From: Larimichthys crocea | Lineage: Eukaryota; Chordata; Actinopteri; Sciaenidae | Reading direction: 5' to 3' | NCBI RefSeq assembly: GCF_000972845.2 | Contig: NC_040017.1 | Location: forward strand, 26,418,944 to 26,482,943 | DNA length: 64,000 nt | Part shown: one piece after another, positions 10,961 through 22,599 of the stretch | How the letters are laid out: every line of letters begins with the position of its first letter | How positions within the stretch are numbered: the first letter of the stretch is position 1 | Notes under the pieces: generated by a model | The model's input: the letters and a program-made list of their open reading frames with translations, nothing else | What the model was told of the DNA's origin: nothing | Database searches by the model: none | Program-made: the position numbers and the translations under genes

Positions 10961-12489
10961 CTAGCAGAAACAGAAATCTTCTATTTCCTACAAAATGAAC
11001 ACCATTTTCAGTGTTATGCAGCGCTGGTAAGCTGCTTATGCCTCCTACAACTGTGACCAATGTGACCCAGAATCCATTTTTAAGATGCATGTTTTAATCA
11101 AATTAGTAACTCATTCAGTCGTATTTCCATCCTGGCAGAGGAAGCAGGTCACCAAGCATCCAAACAGCCCAGACAAATCTACGGCACAGTAAAAATAGAC
11201 CAGCATTGTTTTTGGATGCAAACCATGCATCGTGAAATGTGCAGGAGTCCAGAACAAAAGCCTGAATTCCTGACCGACAAGCATGTGTGTTTTCTAAATG
11301 TTATCATGTTTGGAGAGGCGTCCTGGATCCTTGTGGGCTTATCAGAGTCTTGTTAGTGATAAAAAAAACATGTGAACCATCAGTTTGTGTGAAACAACCA
11401 GAGTGAGAATCACACTTAGGACACTGACACAAACTGAAATCAGGTGCAGCAGGTTCAAGTTTCCATCCCATGTGCAAAACATCTGAATCTAATCCAGCAT
11501 AAACAGCCTCTTGGCATCCTGCACAGCTTTCTTTCCTCCTTCCCTTTATCATATTAACTCTCATATGTTCTCTGTATTGCATGGATAGGAGCTACACGTT
11601 TAATGTCTTTAATTGTCTTTATTGCGTTTATATTATTTTATAGTTTATGTTACTTTGCAGCAGAAATAACTTGCACGTGTGGGACATTAAAGACTCGACT
11701 GATGCTGAATAAAACTAGGAAACTTGGAAAGAGTCATTACTGTGACAACATGCATCTGTGAGCTTCATTGATAAATAAAGAGTAGAGTTAGTTGTGGTTT
11801 GATGAAGGTTAGATTAGGACTTCCAGCTCTGGCCGTGATGGTTGCATTGGTTTATCCAAGTCTGAGTCAGGCTGAGCTGCATGTGCACACCGGACTCTTT
11901 TCAGGAGCTTCTCAGTAGACTCCACCATATTTATTCAAATAGTCCACACCCTCATCATTCATATCTGGAGCGGCTGCTCATTTGAAATACAAATCATGGT
12001 TGATGAATTTAGGTTCTGGGATCCGTAGTGAGGTCAAAGAGGAGACAGAGAATTGCAAATGACATTCATGAGTCGTGCACGCTGAGACCTGATCGTGCTC
12101 CTCCGTTTTTAAGGTCAAGACATTTGCATGATTGTGGCGACATTAACGTGTGAGACTTTGGCTCGCTTATCCAACACAATAACCCAGAGCAACTCAAAGC
12201 TGTTAGCATGACCCATATCCACTTATCCATACAAAACATGGACCTAGTCTCCGTCTCTGAAGAGCTGTTGTGAAGCTCAGTGTGGTGGCTTTGGTCCTGC
12301 CTCTGCCGGCTCCACCTGATCTAAAGACGTGGATCGTCGGTGGAACTGAATGAAGCCACCTGTGATGGCACCCACCTGTCAATCAAAGCATCCACACTGT
12401 TAATTATGCATGTTTATGTGTCTGCTGTGAAGCTATCTCGGGATGTAGCTGCTTTATTTACGTGCTTCAGTTCCACCGTGGCCAGAATC
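10961..12489. other. Intergenic sequence, nothing recognised
   Basis: No gene, repeat family or long microsatellite is recognised. Open frames on both strands are short and featureless. Confidence 0.5.
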
Positions 12490-12675
12490 TGCATGTCGAA
12501 GTGTCCATGGGCAAGATACTGAACCCTGAATTGCTCCTGAAGGCTGTGCCATCCATGTGTGAATGCTTATGAATGGTTAGCTCCTAGAAACTGATGCAGC
12601 AGTTGGCACCTTGCATGGCAGCCAATGCCATCAGTGTGTGAATGGGTGAATGAGTGGAGCTTTGAGTGGAGAAGG
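12490..12675 (+). repeat. Teleost interspersed repeat, 'caccttgcatggcagcc' type
   Basis: Ordered blocks 'tgggcaagatactgaaccct', 'aattgctcctgaaggctgtg', 'ttggcaccttgcatggcagc', 'gccatcagtgtgtgaatggg' and 'gctttgagtgg' match a repeat widely seen in fish introns. Related copies are at 27175-27375, probably 20735-20910, and in the other orientation at 14145-14225. No coding capacity is visible; the family name is unknown to me. Confidence 0.65.
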
Positions 12676-13900
12676 CACAGTCGATTCTTATTGTCTAAGT
12701 TACATGTGGTACACAGTCGGTCAGTGAAGTCTTTCCCAGAACGGCTCTGGAGTCTCGGCTGTTAAACACAGTTGATGTGGTTGCTGAGGAGAGACTGGAG
12801 TTCACAAAGGAACCAAACCAGAGAGCTGCAAACTGACAAATGTGGAAATGTGGATTAGATACGGACTGTAGCAAAGATTTAAGATGGAAGGGAATGAAAA
12901 CAGAATTGTTGTGGTTGCCAAACTTACCATAAACCGCATTTATTTTGAGAAAAATCTTACTTTGCCATAAGTATATTACCAACAGCTGTTCAGGATGTTG
13001 GATTAGTCACTCATCACTATGACTGTTTCACAGAGCAGCACCAAGACAATAGAAACGGCAGATATTCCTGCGTCTGCAGATATTTTTAAAGAATGGATGC
13101 TTCAACGGAAAAATCCAAAGCCTTCATATTTTCTTGCTGATTGCAGCTATAAACGGACACGCCACGTCGCGGTGGAACTGCTTCAGTGAATTACAGTTTT
13201 CTCCCTCGGTATTGAGCGGTGAGTCACCGAGCGGCTACAATCTCAGTGATTCACAGGAGGAGGTGTCATGTCCTGTGTGTGTGTGTGTGTTCCATCTTTG
13301 TGAGGACCAAGTTAGGACATTTGGTCCAGTCCTGATGTCTTTAAACGGCTGTTGATAAGGTTATGCATCATGTCGATAAACTCTTGTTTTTATAGTGGGG
13401 GAATACTCACACCAAGGCGAGCCGTGAAGGTGCTCAAGACGAAATTAAGGATGTATCATGAATGTATGAAGTCCATGACCTCGTGTGTTAGATCGTGAGT
13501 GTGTGTATGTGCATTTATCGTACCGTGTGGGAACGCAGCGTGCCCATATGCAGGCCCGTGTGTCCGTACAGGTTCTCATGTGTCACATGTTGTTATTTGA
13601 TAAGATAAGAGGTGAAGGGAAATGAAACAATGGCTGTTTTTGCTTAAACTTCATGAAGTCATAATGTTCTGTAAGCCTCAACGACTCCTCCGCCGCCTCG
13701 CTGCCTCTTTAACAATGAACCTGGTTAGAAGTGTTGATGGTAGATGACAAAGTTTTTGGACAATGTGGTGAGGAAAACCAACAAAAAGCACCTCAGCAGT
13801 GAACCAGTCGACGCTCCATACTGTGCGGACCGCCCTCCGGTTCTGAAGCCTGTGGATGGAGCCAGAAGGAGTTACTCCTGGACATTTGTGACTTTGTGTC
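12676..13900. other. Intergenic sequence, nothing recognised
   Basis: The only simple repeat is a short TG tract at about 13276-13290. No gene or known repeat family is recognised. Confidence 0.5.
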
Positions 13901-13910
13901 TTTTAGGGCG

Positions 13911-14657
13911 AGAGGCACCTGGCTGCAGACCTCCACTGTCACGCACCTACCTCCACTGTCAGGCCCGGAAGTGATGACGTTTTTTGGGGGGTGGGGAGGT
14001 GGAGAGGACATTTTGAGAGGGTCATTTTCATTTTCAGATGAAAATGATTTTCAGATGCCTCACTGAGCAGGTTGGTCCGTTGCTGCGTTACGTTAATGCG
14101 TCCGCCATATTGGATGTGGCAGATCTGCCCGTAAACTAATAACAGGAAATGGACTGAACTTCATAAAGCGCCTTTCTACAAAGTTCTTCAAGTTAATGTC
14201 TCTTATACACCCATTCACACACACACTAATATATCTGGGAAACAAACAGGCACCAAAAACAACGTATGTAACTTTTAAAGTGATGATTATAAATGTTTAC
14301 TCCTTATGTAAGCACCAAACCAACGTATGTATTTTTCTAATGCTGAGTGTTTACAGCTACTAATGTGTGTAACACTGTTACTGTGATGATAAATATTGAA
14401 ATATTTATATTTAACATTTAATCAGTGTCTATAATAACCAGATCCTGAAATAGTTTACTATAAAAACAATATATACAATAGACCGGGAATTGAAAGATTG
14501 TATGTCATTGTTTACTAATTAATTCATTTGTGAGGAAAACAATTCAACTGGAAGTGCATTCACAAATTCACGATTTTATTTTGAAATGTGTCCCTTGCAT
14601 TTCCGGGCCTGACAGTGGAGGTGCCTGACAGTGGAGGTCTGCAGCCAGCATCTCTTG
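13911..14657. mobile_element. Non-autonomous DNA transposon (MITE-like) with inverted ends and 9-bp target duplication
   Basis: The left end (about 13917-13972) and right end (about 14598-14650) are inverted copies over roughly 50 bases. Both contain 'ctgcagacctccactgtca' (inverted at the right end) and a second 'cctccactgtcaggcc' unit, ending in the shared 'cccggaa'. The left copy has a 4-base insertion relative to the right. Outside the ends, the same 9 bases tttagggcg occur at 13902-13910 and 14658-14666, a convincing target-site duplication. The roughly 650-base interior is AT-rich and encodes no transposase, so movement would need a transposase in trans. Nine-base duplications are typical of Mutator-like elements; an 8-base reading would suit hAT. 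Family assignment is inference. Confidence 0.8.
14145..14225 (-). repeat. Fragment of the 'caccttgcatggcagcc' repeat family inside the transposon
   Basis: The blocks 'gaaatggactgaacttcata', 'aaagcgcctttctac' and 'cacccattcacacacacac' match the opposite end, in reverse orientation, of the repeat family at 12490-12675. It lies wholly inside the 13911-14657 element. Confidence 0.45.
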
Positions 14658-14666
14658 TTTAGGGCG

Positions 14667-15655
14667 GCAGTAGATCAGTCTGTAGGGACTTGGCTTGGGA
14701 ACCATCTCTCCACATTCGCATGTCTATTAAGCCGATGTCGACCTGCTCTGTATGGAAAGTGTCATGAGGTTAATCTGCAATAAAATTGAACTTTCTTCCT
14801 TTGAACCTGTGGTTGAAACTCATTGATTTAAAAGCAATGGTTAGACTGTTTGTTTGAATGTTTCAGGTGAATATATATATATATATTTATTTATGTGTGT
14901 TTTTATGGCCATGGTATAAAATTATCATGGAGCCAAACTAGCTTTAAAAAATCTTGATTTCCATCCAAAAGTGATAAATGTGTTTAAAAAATGACAAGAG
15001 CACCTTTCTCTCGTCAGGAAAAGTCCAATAAAAGCCATCGTGTTCATAACCACATTTACTTAATTATTCAGTCTGCGAGGACTTGGCGTTTTCTCGTCCT
15101 CGTCTTCTCTGGTGAAAGAGGAAATAAAACAAACACAGATATCCTTATGTGAGTGAGAATGAATTCATTGTTTCTTAATGTTTGTGATTGGCTTCCCCGT
15201 GACATTGTTATGTCATTATCTCAAGACACCCCATGACCTGGAAAACATATTTACCATCACATGACATGTGCGATATACAAACCACTGTCTCTCTGTTGAC
15301 TGTGAGGATGAGAATAATTAACCTAATAAAGGAGGATGTGTGTGTGTGTGTGTGTGTGTGTGAGGACACAAGTGCAAGTGTTACTGCATGTACAGTATAA
15401 CACACTACATTAAACTGAATCAGGCACTTTAAAAGTTGAAGTATGTCATCAGCTGGAGGGAAAGTGTTTATGTGTCAGAAGTGGCTCCTTCATATGGTTC
15501 TTAAACAACTTAAACATGTTGATGTGAAAACTCAACAGCAGAGCAGGAAGTGACCAATGAAAGTGATTCAAATACTTTTTAATTATATGAAACATTCATA
15601 GATTAATTTAAAATGTTTATTAATCCACAGCAGGAAGTGAAGTTGTGTGTCACTT
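14667..15655. other. Intergenic sequence with one TG tract
   Basis: An (AT)n tract of about 15 bases lies near 14873, followed by TTTA units, and a (TG)n tract of about 25 bases at 15337-15362. No gene or known repeat is recognised. Confidence 0.5.
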
Positions 15656-15659
15656 TAAG

Positions 15660-15840
15660 AACGTGAGAATTTAGACCATTCAGCCCCGCCCACCTGAAGA
15701 TCATTAAATATGCAAATGAGGAGCGCGCTGCTCACCTGTGTGTGTGTTGATTAGCCTGTTAGCTCGTCCGTCATCAGCCTGGTTCTGTTCACAATCAACG
15801 TCACGGACAAACTTCTGACCAGGTATGTTACGTCACACAT
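15660..15840 (+). promoter_or_regulatory. Candidate promoter and first non-coding exon
   Basis: Within 180 bases there is a GC box (ccccgccc, 15684-15691), an octamer atgcaaat (15710-15717) beside a weak TATA-like cattaaatatg, and a strong splice donor accag|gtatgt at 15822/15823. A CRE-like TTACGTCA follows at 15828-15835. The order, GC box to octamer to donor, is what a plus-strand promoter and first exon would show. No coding sequence follows, so it would serve a non-coding RNA or a distant 5' exon of nova2. Confidence 0.3.
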
Positions 15841-16043
15841 CACCTGTAGTGCACGAGGTGGTCACAGCTGGTTTATTGATGGGAAGAGGCTTCACTCACG
15901 ATATTTTCTGTGTGTGTGCTTGACTCTGAATGTTTGAGTCAAATCAAAGTTTTCAGTCGAGCTGAGTGTCACAGAGGTCTTTCTGCTGTTTGGTAAGTGT
16001 TTTTACAGTTCATGATTCTGGTTTGACTGATTATTCATTTAAA

Positions 16044-16350
16044 GCAGGCATGTCCAAAGTCCGGCCTGGGGTCTAATCACGGCCTGCTCATATTCCATGT
16101 AGCTGAAGCTTCATTTTTATAATATCTTATTTATGGCCTGCTAGGATTGTCAGATACTGCATGGCTGCAAGATTCTGCTTTTTTTTTTGGTTGACATAAC
16201 GAAGCATCTGAAGTGTAGATTTGTTCCCGTCTGATTGGCTTAGCTTTGGTTACATTGTTACATCCTGCTGCTGCACAACAAATTGCCCCTCGGGGGTGAT
16301 AAAGATTCCTTGACATTGCCATTATGGCCCTCTTTAAAAGAAGTTTGAAC
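16044..16350. repeat. Degenerate interspersed repeat(s)
   Basis: The segment begins with 'caggcatgtccaaagtccgg', similar to hAT-type ends of the form 'caggggtgtccaaac', and later carries 'aattgcccctcgggggtgat...aaag', a tail phrase common in fish repeats. The two parts may be separate elements. No coding capacity is visible. Confidence 0.35.
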
Positions 16351-17149
16351 ATTTAAAGGATAATAATTCAGATTTATTCAAACTCAGGTCGTATAGTTTC
16401 CTGATCTCTGCACTCAACTTGTTGGTTATAATTACTCCTAATTAGACAAAGTCAAACCACTGGAAATTTTGCGTCATACTTCATCTTCTGGTGATCCCAG
16501 TTCTCATCCAGCAGCCAGCGTCTCGGCCCTTTGGACAAAATCCCACATTTTGCTTTGTCATGTCTTCGTCACACCTCATTTAGCCGAGTAAACGAACAGT
16601 TTTATTCCAATGAGAGATCAGTTGTGACTCAGATCCATGTTAACCTGTGTTTATTTCCCAGATCGACCGAAACCCCTCGGCTGTTTTTTCGACTCAGCGC
16701 GGCGATCTGTCAAAGTGACGACGCATAAACAGTCTGTTGATATTTAACGTAAACACCATAACTTCGTGACTTCCAAAGAATTTCTGCAGTTCATAGACCT
16801 GTCATTTTTTAAGAAGTGTTGTGTCAGTGTCCCTGTGATGTCAGCGGGTCAGACCAGCAGCTGTGACGCAGTCGCTTCAGTTTTCTTGAGTTTACTCGAA
16901 ATGCGTCCGACGCGCTCGCTGACCCCCGCAGATGTTTCCCGACAGTCCACTGAGCTGGTGGTCTGTTCCCGACTGTGAGTCCTCCTCTGATTGGTCGGGC
17001 TGAAGAGGAAATAATAAAATTAGCCCCCGAAGCTCAAATCCAGCCCACTTCCTGTTAACAGATGGTCCCCGTGGTGGTGACAGATGAGAGTCCAGCTGTG
17101 TCAGCACAGGGTGTGTGAATTTGGGAAGAGCAGGGCTGAGATTAGACAT

Positions 17150-17580
17150 TGGGACAGGGACGAGGACTGAGGACTGAAGACTGGACAGACTGAGACATGT
17201 GTAGAGATGGGTGGAGGGATTAAAACTGGGATTGAGTCTGGAACTGGAAGCAGGTGCATGACTGACCTGGGGTATATTGGGACTGATGATTGGACAGAGA
17301 GAATTGAACCTGGAATCAGACTAAATGGGACTGGATCTCTGTCTGCAGAATGGGAAAGAAACACTGAGATTAAGACTAATCTAGTCCTCTAAAGATTAAG
17401 GGATTGTGACTTCTATAGTCTTGAATTAATTAGCTTTGGATTTAGATCAGTGGACTGGGTTGAAACTTGGAGAGGGACTATCCCTGACTGGATTAGATCT
17501 TTTTTTACAGAGAATGGAGCAGGACGTCAGAGACGAGACAGGAACGAGGGTTTTAGACTGGGACGGGTTCCTCGAGTGGA
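17150..17580 (+). repeat. Degenerate purine-rich array built on a gactgg-like unit
   Basis: Variants of 'ggactgag', 'gactggac', 'gggactgg', 'tggactgg' and 'gactggat' recur irregularly across about 430 bases on the plus strand, with few pyrimidine runs between them. The period is not constant. It looks like an old, decayed minisatellite. Confidence 0.4.
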
Positions 17581-17939
17581 GGCCTGTGGTCGGGAAACAA
17601 AACATTCATCATCACAGATTAAACAATCTGATGATTTCACGAGTCGAGAGAGAGAGAGAGAATGATAAATGAAGTCATTTTTCAAGCAGGAACATGAAAT
17701 GTTGCAGCTTTTCTTTGTCTGTTGATAAAATCTTTGAAGGTTTTAGGTGTTGGTCTGTTCAGAGACGTCTCAGGAAATCATTTTTTAAACCGAAAGATCA
17801 AGAAGATTAATGTAGAAAACAATGTAACCGTGGCTTTTGGTGAATTTAAATGACGTACACAATCTACATTTAATAAACAAATACTAATAATCATAATTAT
17901 TTAAATAATAAACAGTAGCCAGTTCTTGTAGCTGTCATA

Positions 17940-18175
17940 TTTTCAGAGCAGTAGTTTTAAAGAAATATAACTCGGTGTCTCTGTCACTCGTAACTTTGGG
18001 CTCCGGGTCGGGAGAAGTACGTAACGCTTTACGGCACTTTAAGTCACACAGCACCAACTATTTCACTGATTCTGGTGAAACTGGATCATATTTTATGGAG
18101 AAAATGTTTTCTGGTTTTCCCTCTGATGTCCTCCGGCTGCTCCGCCTCAACTCTCTGTGATTTACAGAGTTTCCT
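17940..18175 (+). repeat. Dispersed repeat, copy A (inverted partner near 22.7 kb)
   Basis: The segments 'ctggtgaaactggatcatat', 'tttatggagaaaatgttttc' and 'ctctgtgatttacagagttt' have close reverse-complement matches at 22690-22790. The order of blocks is preserved, with an insertion of roughly 20 bases in this copy. It is non-coding and the family is unassigned. Confidence 0.7.
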
Positions 18176-18334
18176 GATGGACAGTGAAGTAAACTGCTCC
18201 ACAGGTGTTTTGGTCCAACAGTGGGAAAAAATCAGGTTTTCATGCCCAGAGCGCGAGGGCGAACAATTACAGTGACCAACAAAGCTTTCCATGTGGGCAC
18301 AGGAGTATTGTTTTCATTGTTTTCCCTTCCTTTA

Positions 18335-18336
<2 letters not shown>

Positions 18337-18379
<43 letters not shown>
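18337..18379 (+). repeat. (CA)n microsatellite, 43 bases
   Basis: A pure AC/CA dinucleotide run. Confidence 0.98.
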
Positions 18380-18381
<2 letters not shown>

Positions 18382-20650
18382 GTAGTGCCTGGGTGTGTCG
18401 TGTTTCCGTGTTGCCAATAGAAACTCCCATATTATTGTCCGGAAACATTGCTGAGTCACAGCTCTGCTAAAAATAGGATCTGATTGACTGACTGATTTAT
18501 GTGAAGATGATTTCAGAACTTTTTTTTGTGTTGGATGGAAACATCGTAACTGTCCACAGGAGCCCGTGCTGCTCTGTGTGTTCGTAAGAAAGCTGCATGT
18601 TTGAAATGTTCTGTCACTAAAAAGGAACTTTTACTTTTATTATAATTCTGCAATGAAGACAAACAACCTCTAATGAACTCCAAACCTTCTGCAAAGAGGA
18701 TTTTACTTATGTCTGATCCATGTAAACAGCATGAGGATCAGGGCTCTGTATGTGAGTGCTGTCTCGACATCTATATCTATAATAAAAGTAAAGACACAGA
18801 AGAAGTTTGCTCGGTGAGGTTTGGGTTCACAGGTTTGGAGCAGCTGTCAGACAGAACCTGTAGTTAGCTGCACAAACCTTCGAGCCGGCTCTAAATATAC
18901 CTGAATGTCGGGTTTCATCTGCAGCCTGAAGTGATCGATGCTCACAGTTCTGGCCTCGGTGTAATGAAGCTTGGCTGCTCGGCTTGTTGCTATTGATTTT
19001 CATCATAGGTAAGAAAGGATGATAAGCTACGTTAGATGAGCGTTTATGATGGGATTTCCCCCGAGCCTGCCTCAGATGTTTAGTCTTTTTTTCCCACAAG
19101 GCATGCAAAGACAGGAAACATTCAGCGCTGCATGTTTAAACCGGCTGAATGTAGATTCTGCTGCCGAGAATCCTGCCCGACTACAGAAATTCATGAGTCA
19201 CGAATTATATTACGAGCTTCCACGCTTCCTCACGGTCCCGTCCTCTCAGCCACTTAGCACCAACAATAAGTCAGTCTCATGTCGGAGCCTTGCAGAAGCT
19301 GAGGCTGAGGTTTTCATGGATCCAAACTTTGGACACAGACGTGATTCAGGTTTCTCTTTGGAAGCCGCCAGCAGCCGTTTCTGCTGTCGGGATCTGAACC
19401 TATGATACTTCCAGTGAGGAATGGAGTGAACCGTTTCACCTCTTTTTGTTTATGAGCAGCGGGTTCAGCCTGGAACAGTGTAAACCAGTGGGCACGGAGC
19501 AGAATGTCCAAAGTAAACAGCATCCGCTTGAGAAAACAATCATCGGCGAACGAGCCGGGCAGAATCCTCCTCGTCCTAATCGCTGTTTACAAACACAAGC
19601 TCCATTTTCTGTCTGTCTGTCTGCAGCCGTGGCTCCAGATTCACTGATCACTGGTTTATTTTCTGTTCACCATCATCTAATCACTAAACCAATAACCAGG
19701 CTTCTTTCCAGCAAGTGGTAATATTATATTGTCTGGCCCACAATGCTTTACACGCTCATGTTTGTGTTACTCTGTCAGTATTCAACATTTTGAGCCCTCT
19801 GAATCCTGATTTAAGAGATTCAAATTCGGCTTTTCTTCTTAAAATGTATTAATTTCAGTTGATGCTTCAGTTATGCAAAAGTTACGTCTTTAATTAATTT
19901 AAGAATAAACAAAATACAATCAAGATTATCCCAGAATTCTTCACTAACATAAATAACTTTACGAAAGCATCATTTTTCGATGCCTGAGCAGATTCATCCT
20001 GATTCTGTACATTTATATTGTCACAGAGACTCTTGGTTAACGTTGCCTGTGAGCGGAGAGACTCTGCGCTCCGTGTAAAACAGACGAGAGTTCAGTTTCT
20101 GTGGAGCAGCAGAAGAAAGGACGTTCTCACGGTACCCAGACTGGACCGACGCTGAACAAACAAACTGGAGCGGTAAAAGAATATCATCTACGTGACCGTC
20201 ATGTTTACCTTCCCTCCACAAGATGGCCGACAGGCTTCATTACAGCACTTATGTAAGGGCGCCGCACGAGTCAGATTACAGCAGAGTTATGATTGTAATC
20301 TGATTACTCTGTCAGATTACAGATACAAAAAAGAACTCAAACTACTGCTGGACGATACTCTATTGAATCGTTATTTAAAGTCAGACTTCCTCTGCTGAGC
20401 TTTGACTCTCACACAAACTCTGTATCAACACTGAAGTTCAGTGTGAATCCTCAGAGGAACATGCATGGACTCAGTGAATGAACAGAGATCTGTATCTGAT
20501 GGGAGTTTTTAAGGACATCTCTTTTGTTTGATGCGTGTCAGGCGGTGCCGTGCTCCACTGTTTGGATACATGAGGCACTGAAACTTGGACAAGAGCGCCA
20601 TCCAGTGTATGAAGAACCACCTCACGTTAACTCAGCACACAATCTGACTG
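18380..20650. other. Intergenic sequence, no gene recognised
   Basis: A 119-codon open frame at 19046-19405 has no recognisable domain, no supporting splice context and no sign of codon bias, so I do not call it. A cluster of TAATCT-type sites at 20271-20322 is described in the findings. Confidence 0.45.
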
Positions 20651-20652
20651 GA

Positions 20653-20663
20653 TACAGACAGAC

Positions 20664-20698
<35 letters not shown>
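20653..20698 (+). repeat. (ACAG)n microsatellite, 46 bases
   Basis: A tetranucleotide run with one interruption near its start. Confidence 0.95.
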
Positions 20699-20734
20699 CT
20701 GGCTCAGGTGGAAGTTGGGCACTGGGTGGATTCC

Positions 20735-20910
20735 TGCCTCCTCCAGTCCAGTTGAAGTGTCTTTGAGCAAGATATAACACGTGAGGTTGGTGTTTAAATG
20801 TTTGTGTACAGGTGAGCTTAGGATCAGTGTGAGTGCTTTGTCTAGGATGCACTGTACCTGATGAACAGCTGCTGTGGCCATCTCTGTATGAATGAATAAA
20901 TGAATGAATG
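20735..20910 (+). repeat. Possible degraded 'caccttgcatggcagcc'-type repeat
   Basis: 'aagtgtctttgagcaagata' and the spacing to a terminal 'gtatgaatgaataaatgaat' run resemble the family copies at 12490 and 27175. The match is weak in the middle, so this is tentative. Confidence 0.3.
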
Positions 20911-22560
20911 AAGTGTCGGTCAGTCTTCACGTGTTGGTAGGAGTGATTAGAAGATGTACAGTGTGCTGTTGATGTAGTTTCTATTTTAATGACAATATTC
21001 AGATAAAATGATCATAAACCAGCTGAAATATCAGAAATACTTCACTTTAAAATTGTTTTTCTTTTCATTATGTTAATTAATGTTTCTGCAGCTGCTAACG
21101 ACTTGATGAATAACTCAAGCTTAAGAGCTGCACATGGTGTGAGAGTATAAAAACCTTTAAAAACTTTATAAAACTGACACTGTCATGCACATTTCACACT
21201 GAGGACAGCTGCCTGCTGTAATATCTGCTGTGGTCATTGCTCCAGAGTTCAAGATGTTTCTGTCTTTTTAAATTAGACAATTATAAGATCATTTGATCAC
21301 GTTGGATGATGATAACGTGACTGAAAACAGCTGATTATGTTTTTGACATGGTGACAGAATCTTTCTGACTTTCGACTCTGAGATTCGGGGCCTCACGTTA
21401 ATGTTCGAGAAGGTAAAAACAAAAAGAGAAATTCTCCTTTTACGTTTCTGAAATGCTGCAGAAATATATTTAGTGTTGACCTGATCATTATACTTTGCTC
21501 ACACGTGCAGTGGGTAGCATCGTCTACAGTAGCAGTGTTTAGATGATGCTGATGTCAACACAGAGCCAGCTCTCATCTCCTCGCTGGTTTCTTACATTTA
21601 CGTTTCCCTGATGGGTTTCCAAGGTGCGCTGCACAGCTGTGGCTGCTCAGAGAAATGTGACGTAACTCTAAAGCTTCTATCGAAATTAGATCCTGAAAGC
21701 GGCTCTAATGTCACCACGGTGTCACCGAACAAAGGCGCTGATATCAAAAACAGAGAGCAGCACTCTTGACCAGATGTGCACAACAATGACTGTGATGGCA
21801 GCTGGCCAGACACACGAGCTCCTGCTCGTCATCAGCTGCTCTCGTGGGGGCAGATGGAAAAGTCTTTTTTTTTTTTTTTTAAAAATGGAAATATGTCCTC
21901 TTCTTTCCAATTTCATTTTGAAATAGTGGCTGTTTTTACCTGCCTCTTGGCTTCCTACCACAATTAATCAAGTGAAAGAACCCAAATCTGTGGACGTCGC
22001 AGTTCACTGCGCATGTTCGCTCACATCAGGCGCTCACAGGGAGAAAGAGATTCATATTTCGGGGTTGAAAGCTCGGATGATTTATAGGAGCTGATGTGAT
22101 TTATCCTTTTTTCTCCCACTGCCTCTCTCTCTCTCTCTGTTACAAACTCGCATACAGTTAAATGAGGACTAGCCCAAGAGAGACCCGAGGGCTGATGTTG
22201 GCTCCATTTCACCTGCCAGATGTTTCTGGCAGAAAAGAAAATGTAAAATAATTATTTATACTGGTTTTAGATTTAATGAGGCAAAATTATCTTTAATGCA
22301 AATTTGTGTAGAAATTGGTATTTATGTGATTTTTGTGTAATTGAGTTTGTCACTGTGGTAAATGTGTTGAGCTGTACTCGAGTATTTGTTCTGATTACAT
22401 TACTAGCCAAACATCAACAAGCTCAACCACAGCAGACATAGCAACCTCTCCTCTTCTCTTTTTAGCTTCCTCTGTCGATCATTATGTCCATAGAGACTGC
22501 TGAATCTGCGTATGTTGCCTGGCTCCGGTTCTGGCATGACATCGGCTCTGTGTCCTATCA
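20911..22560. other. Intergenic sequence, no gene recognised
   Basis: The sequence is AT-rich and unique-looking with a T15 run near 21865 and a (CT)n tract near 22122. No coding gene or familiar repeat is recognised. Confidence 0.5.
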
Positions 22561-22599
22561 CACTACCCCCCCCACGCCCAGGTCCTGAAAACCCGGTGG

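Noticed and set aside
16932..16974. Exon-like stretch: acceptor ccccgcag, ATG, and donor gact|gtgagt
   Set aside because: The signals are good, but the polypyrimidine tract is short. If spliced to nova2 exon 2 the split codon would be a stop (T plus AG). With no partner exon, it is most likely chance.
19000..19015. AG|GTAAG juxtaposition (catcatag|gtaaga) resembling a recursive splice site
   Set aside because: It lies outside the supported nova2 transcript and lacks a strong polypyrimidine tract. It would matter only if an upstream nova2 promoter is proved.
19046..19405. 119-codon plus-strand open frame
   Set aside because: There is no recognisable domain, the start has no supporting context, and the composition matches the flanks. 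Frames of this length are expected by chance on both strands in 64 kb.
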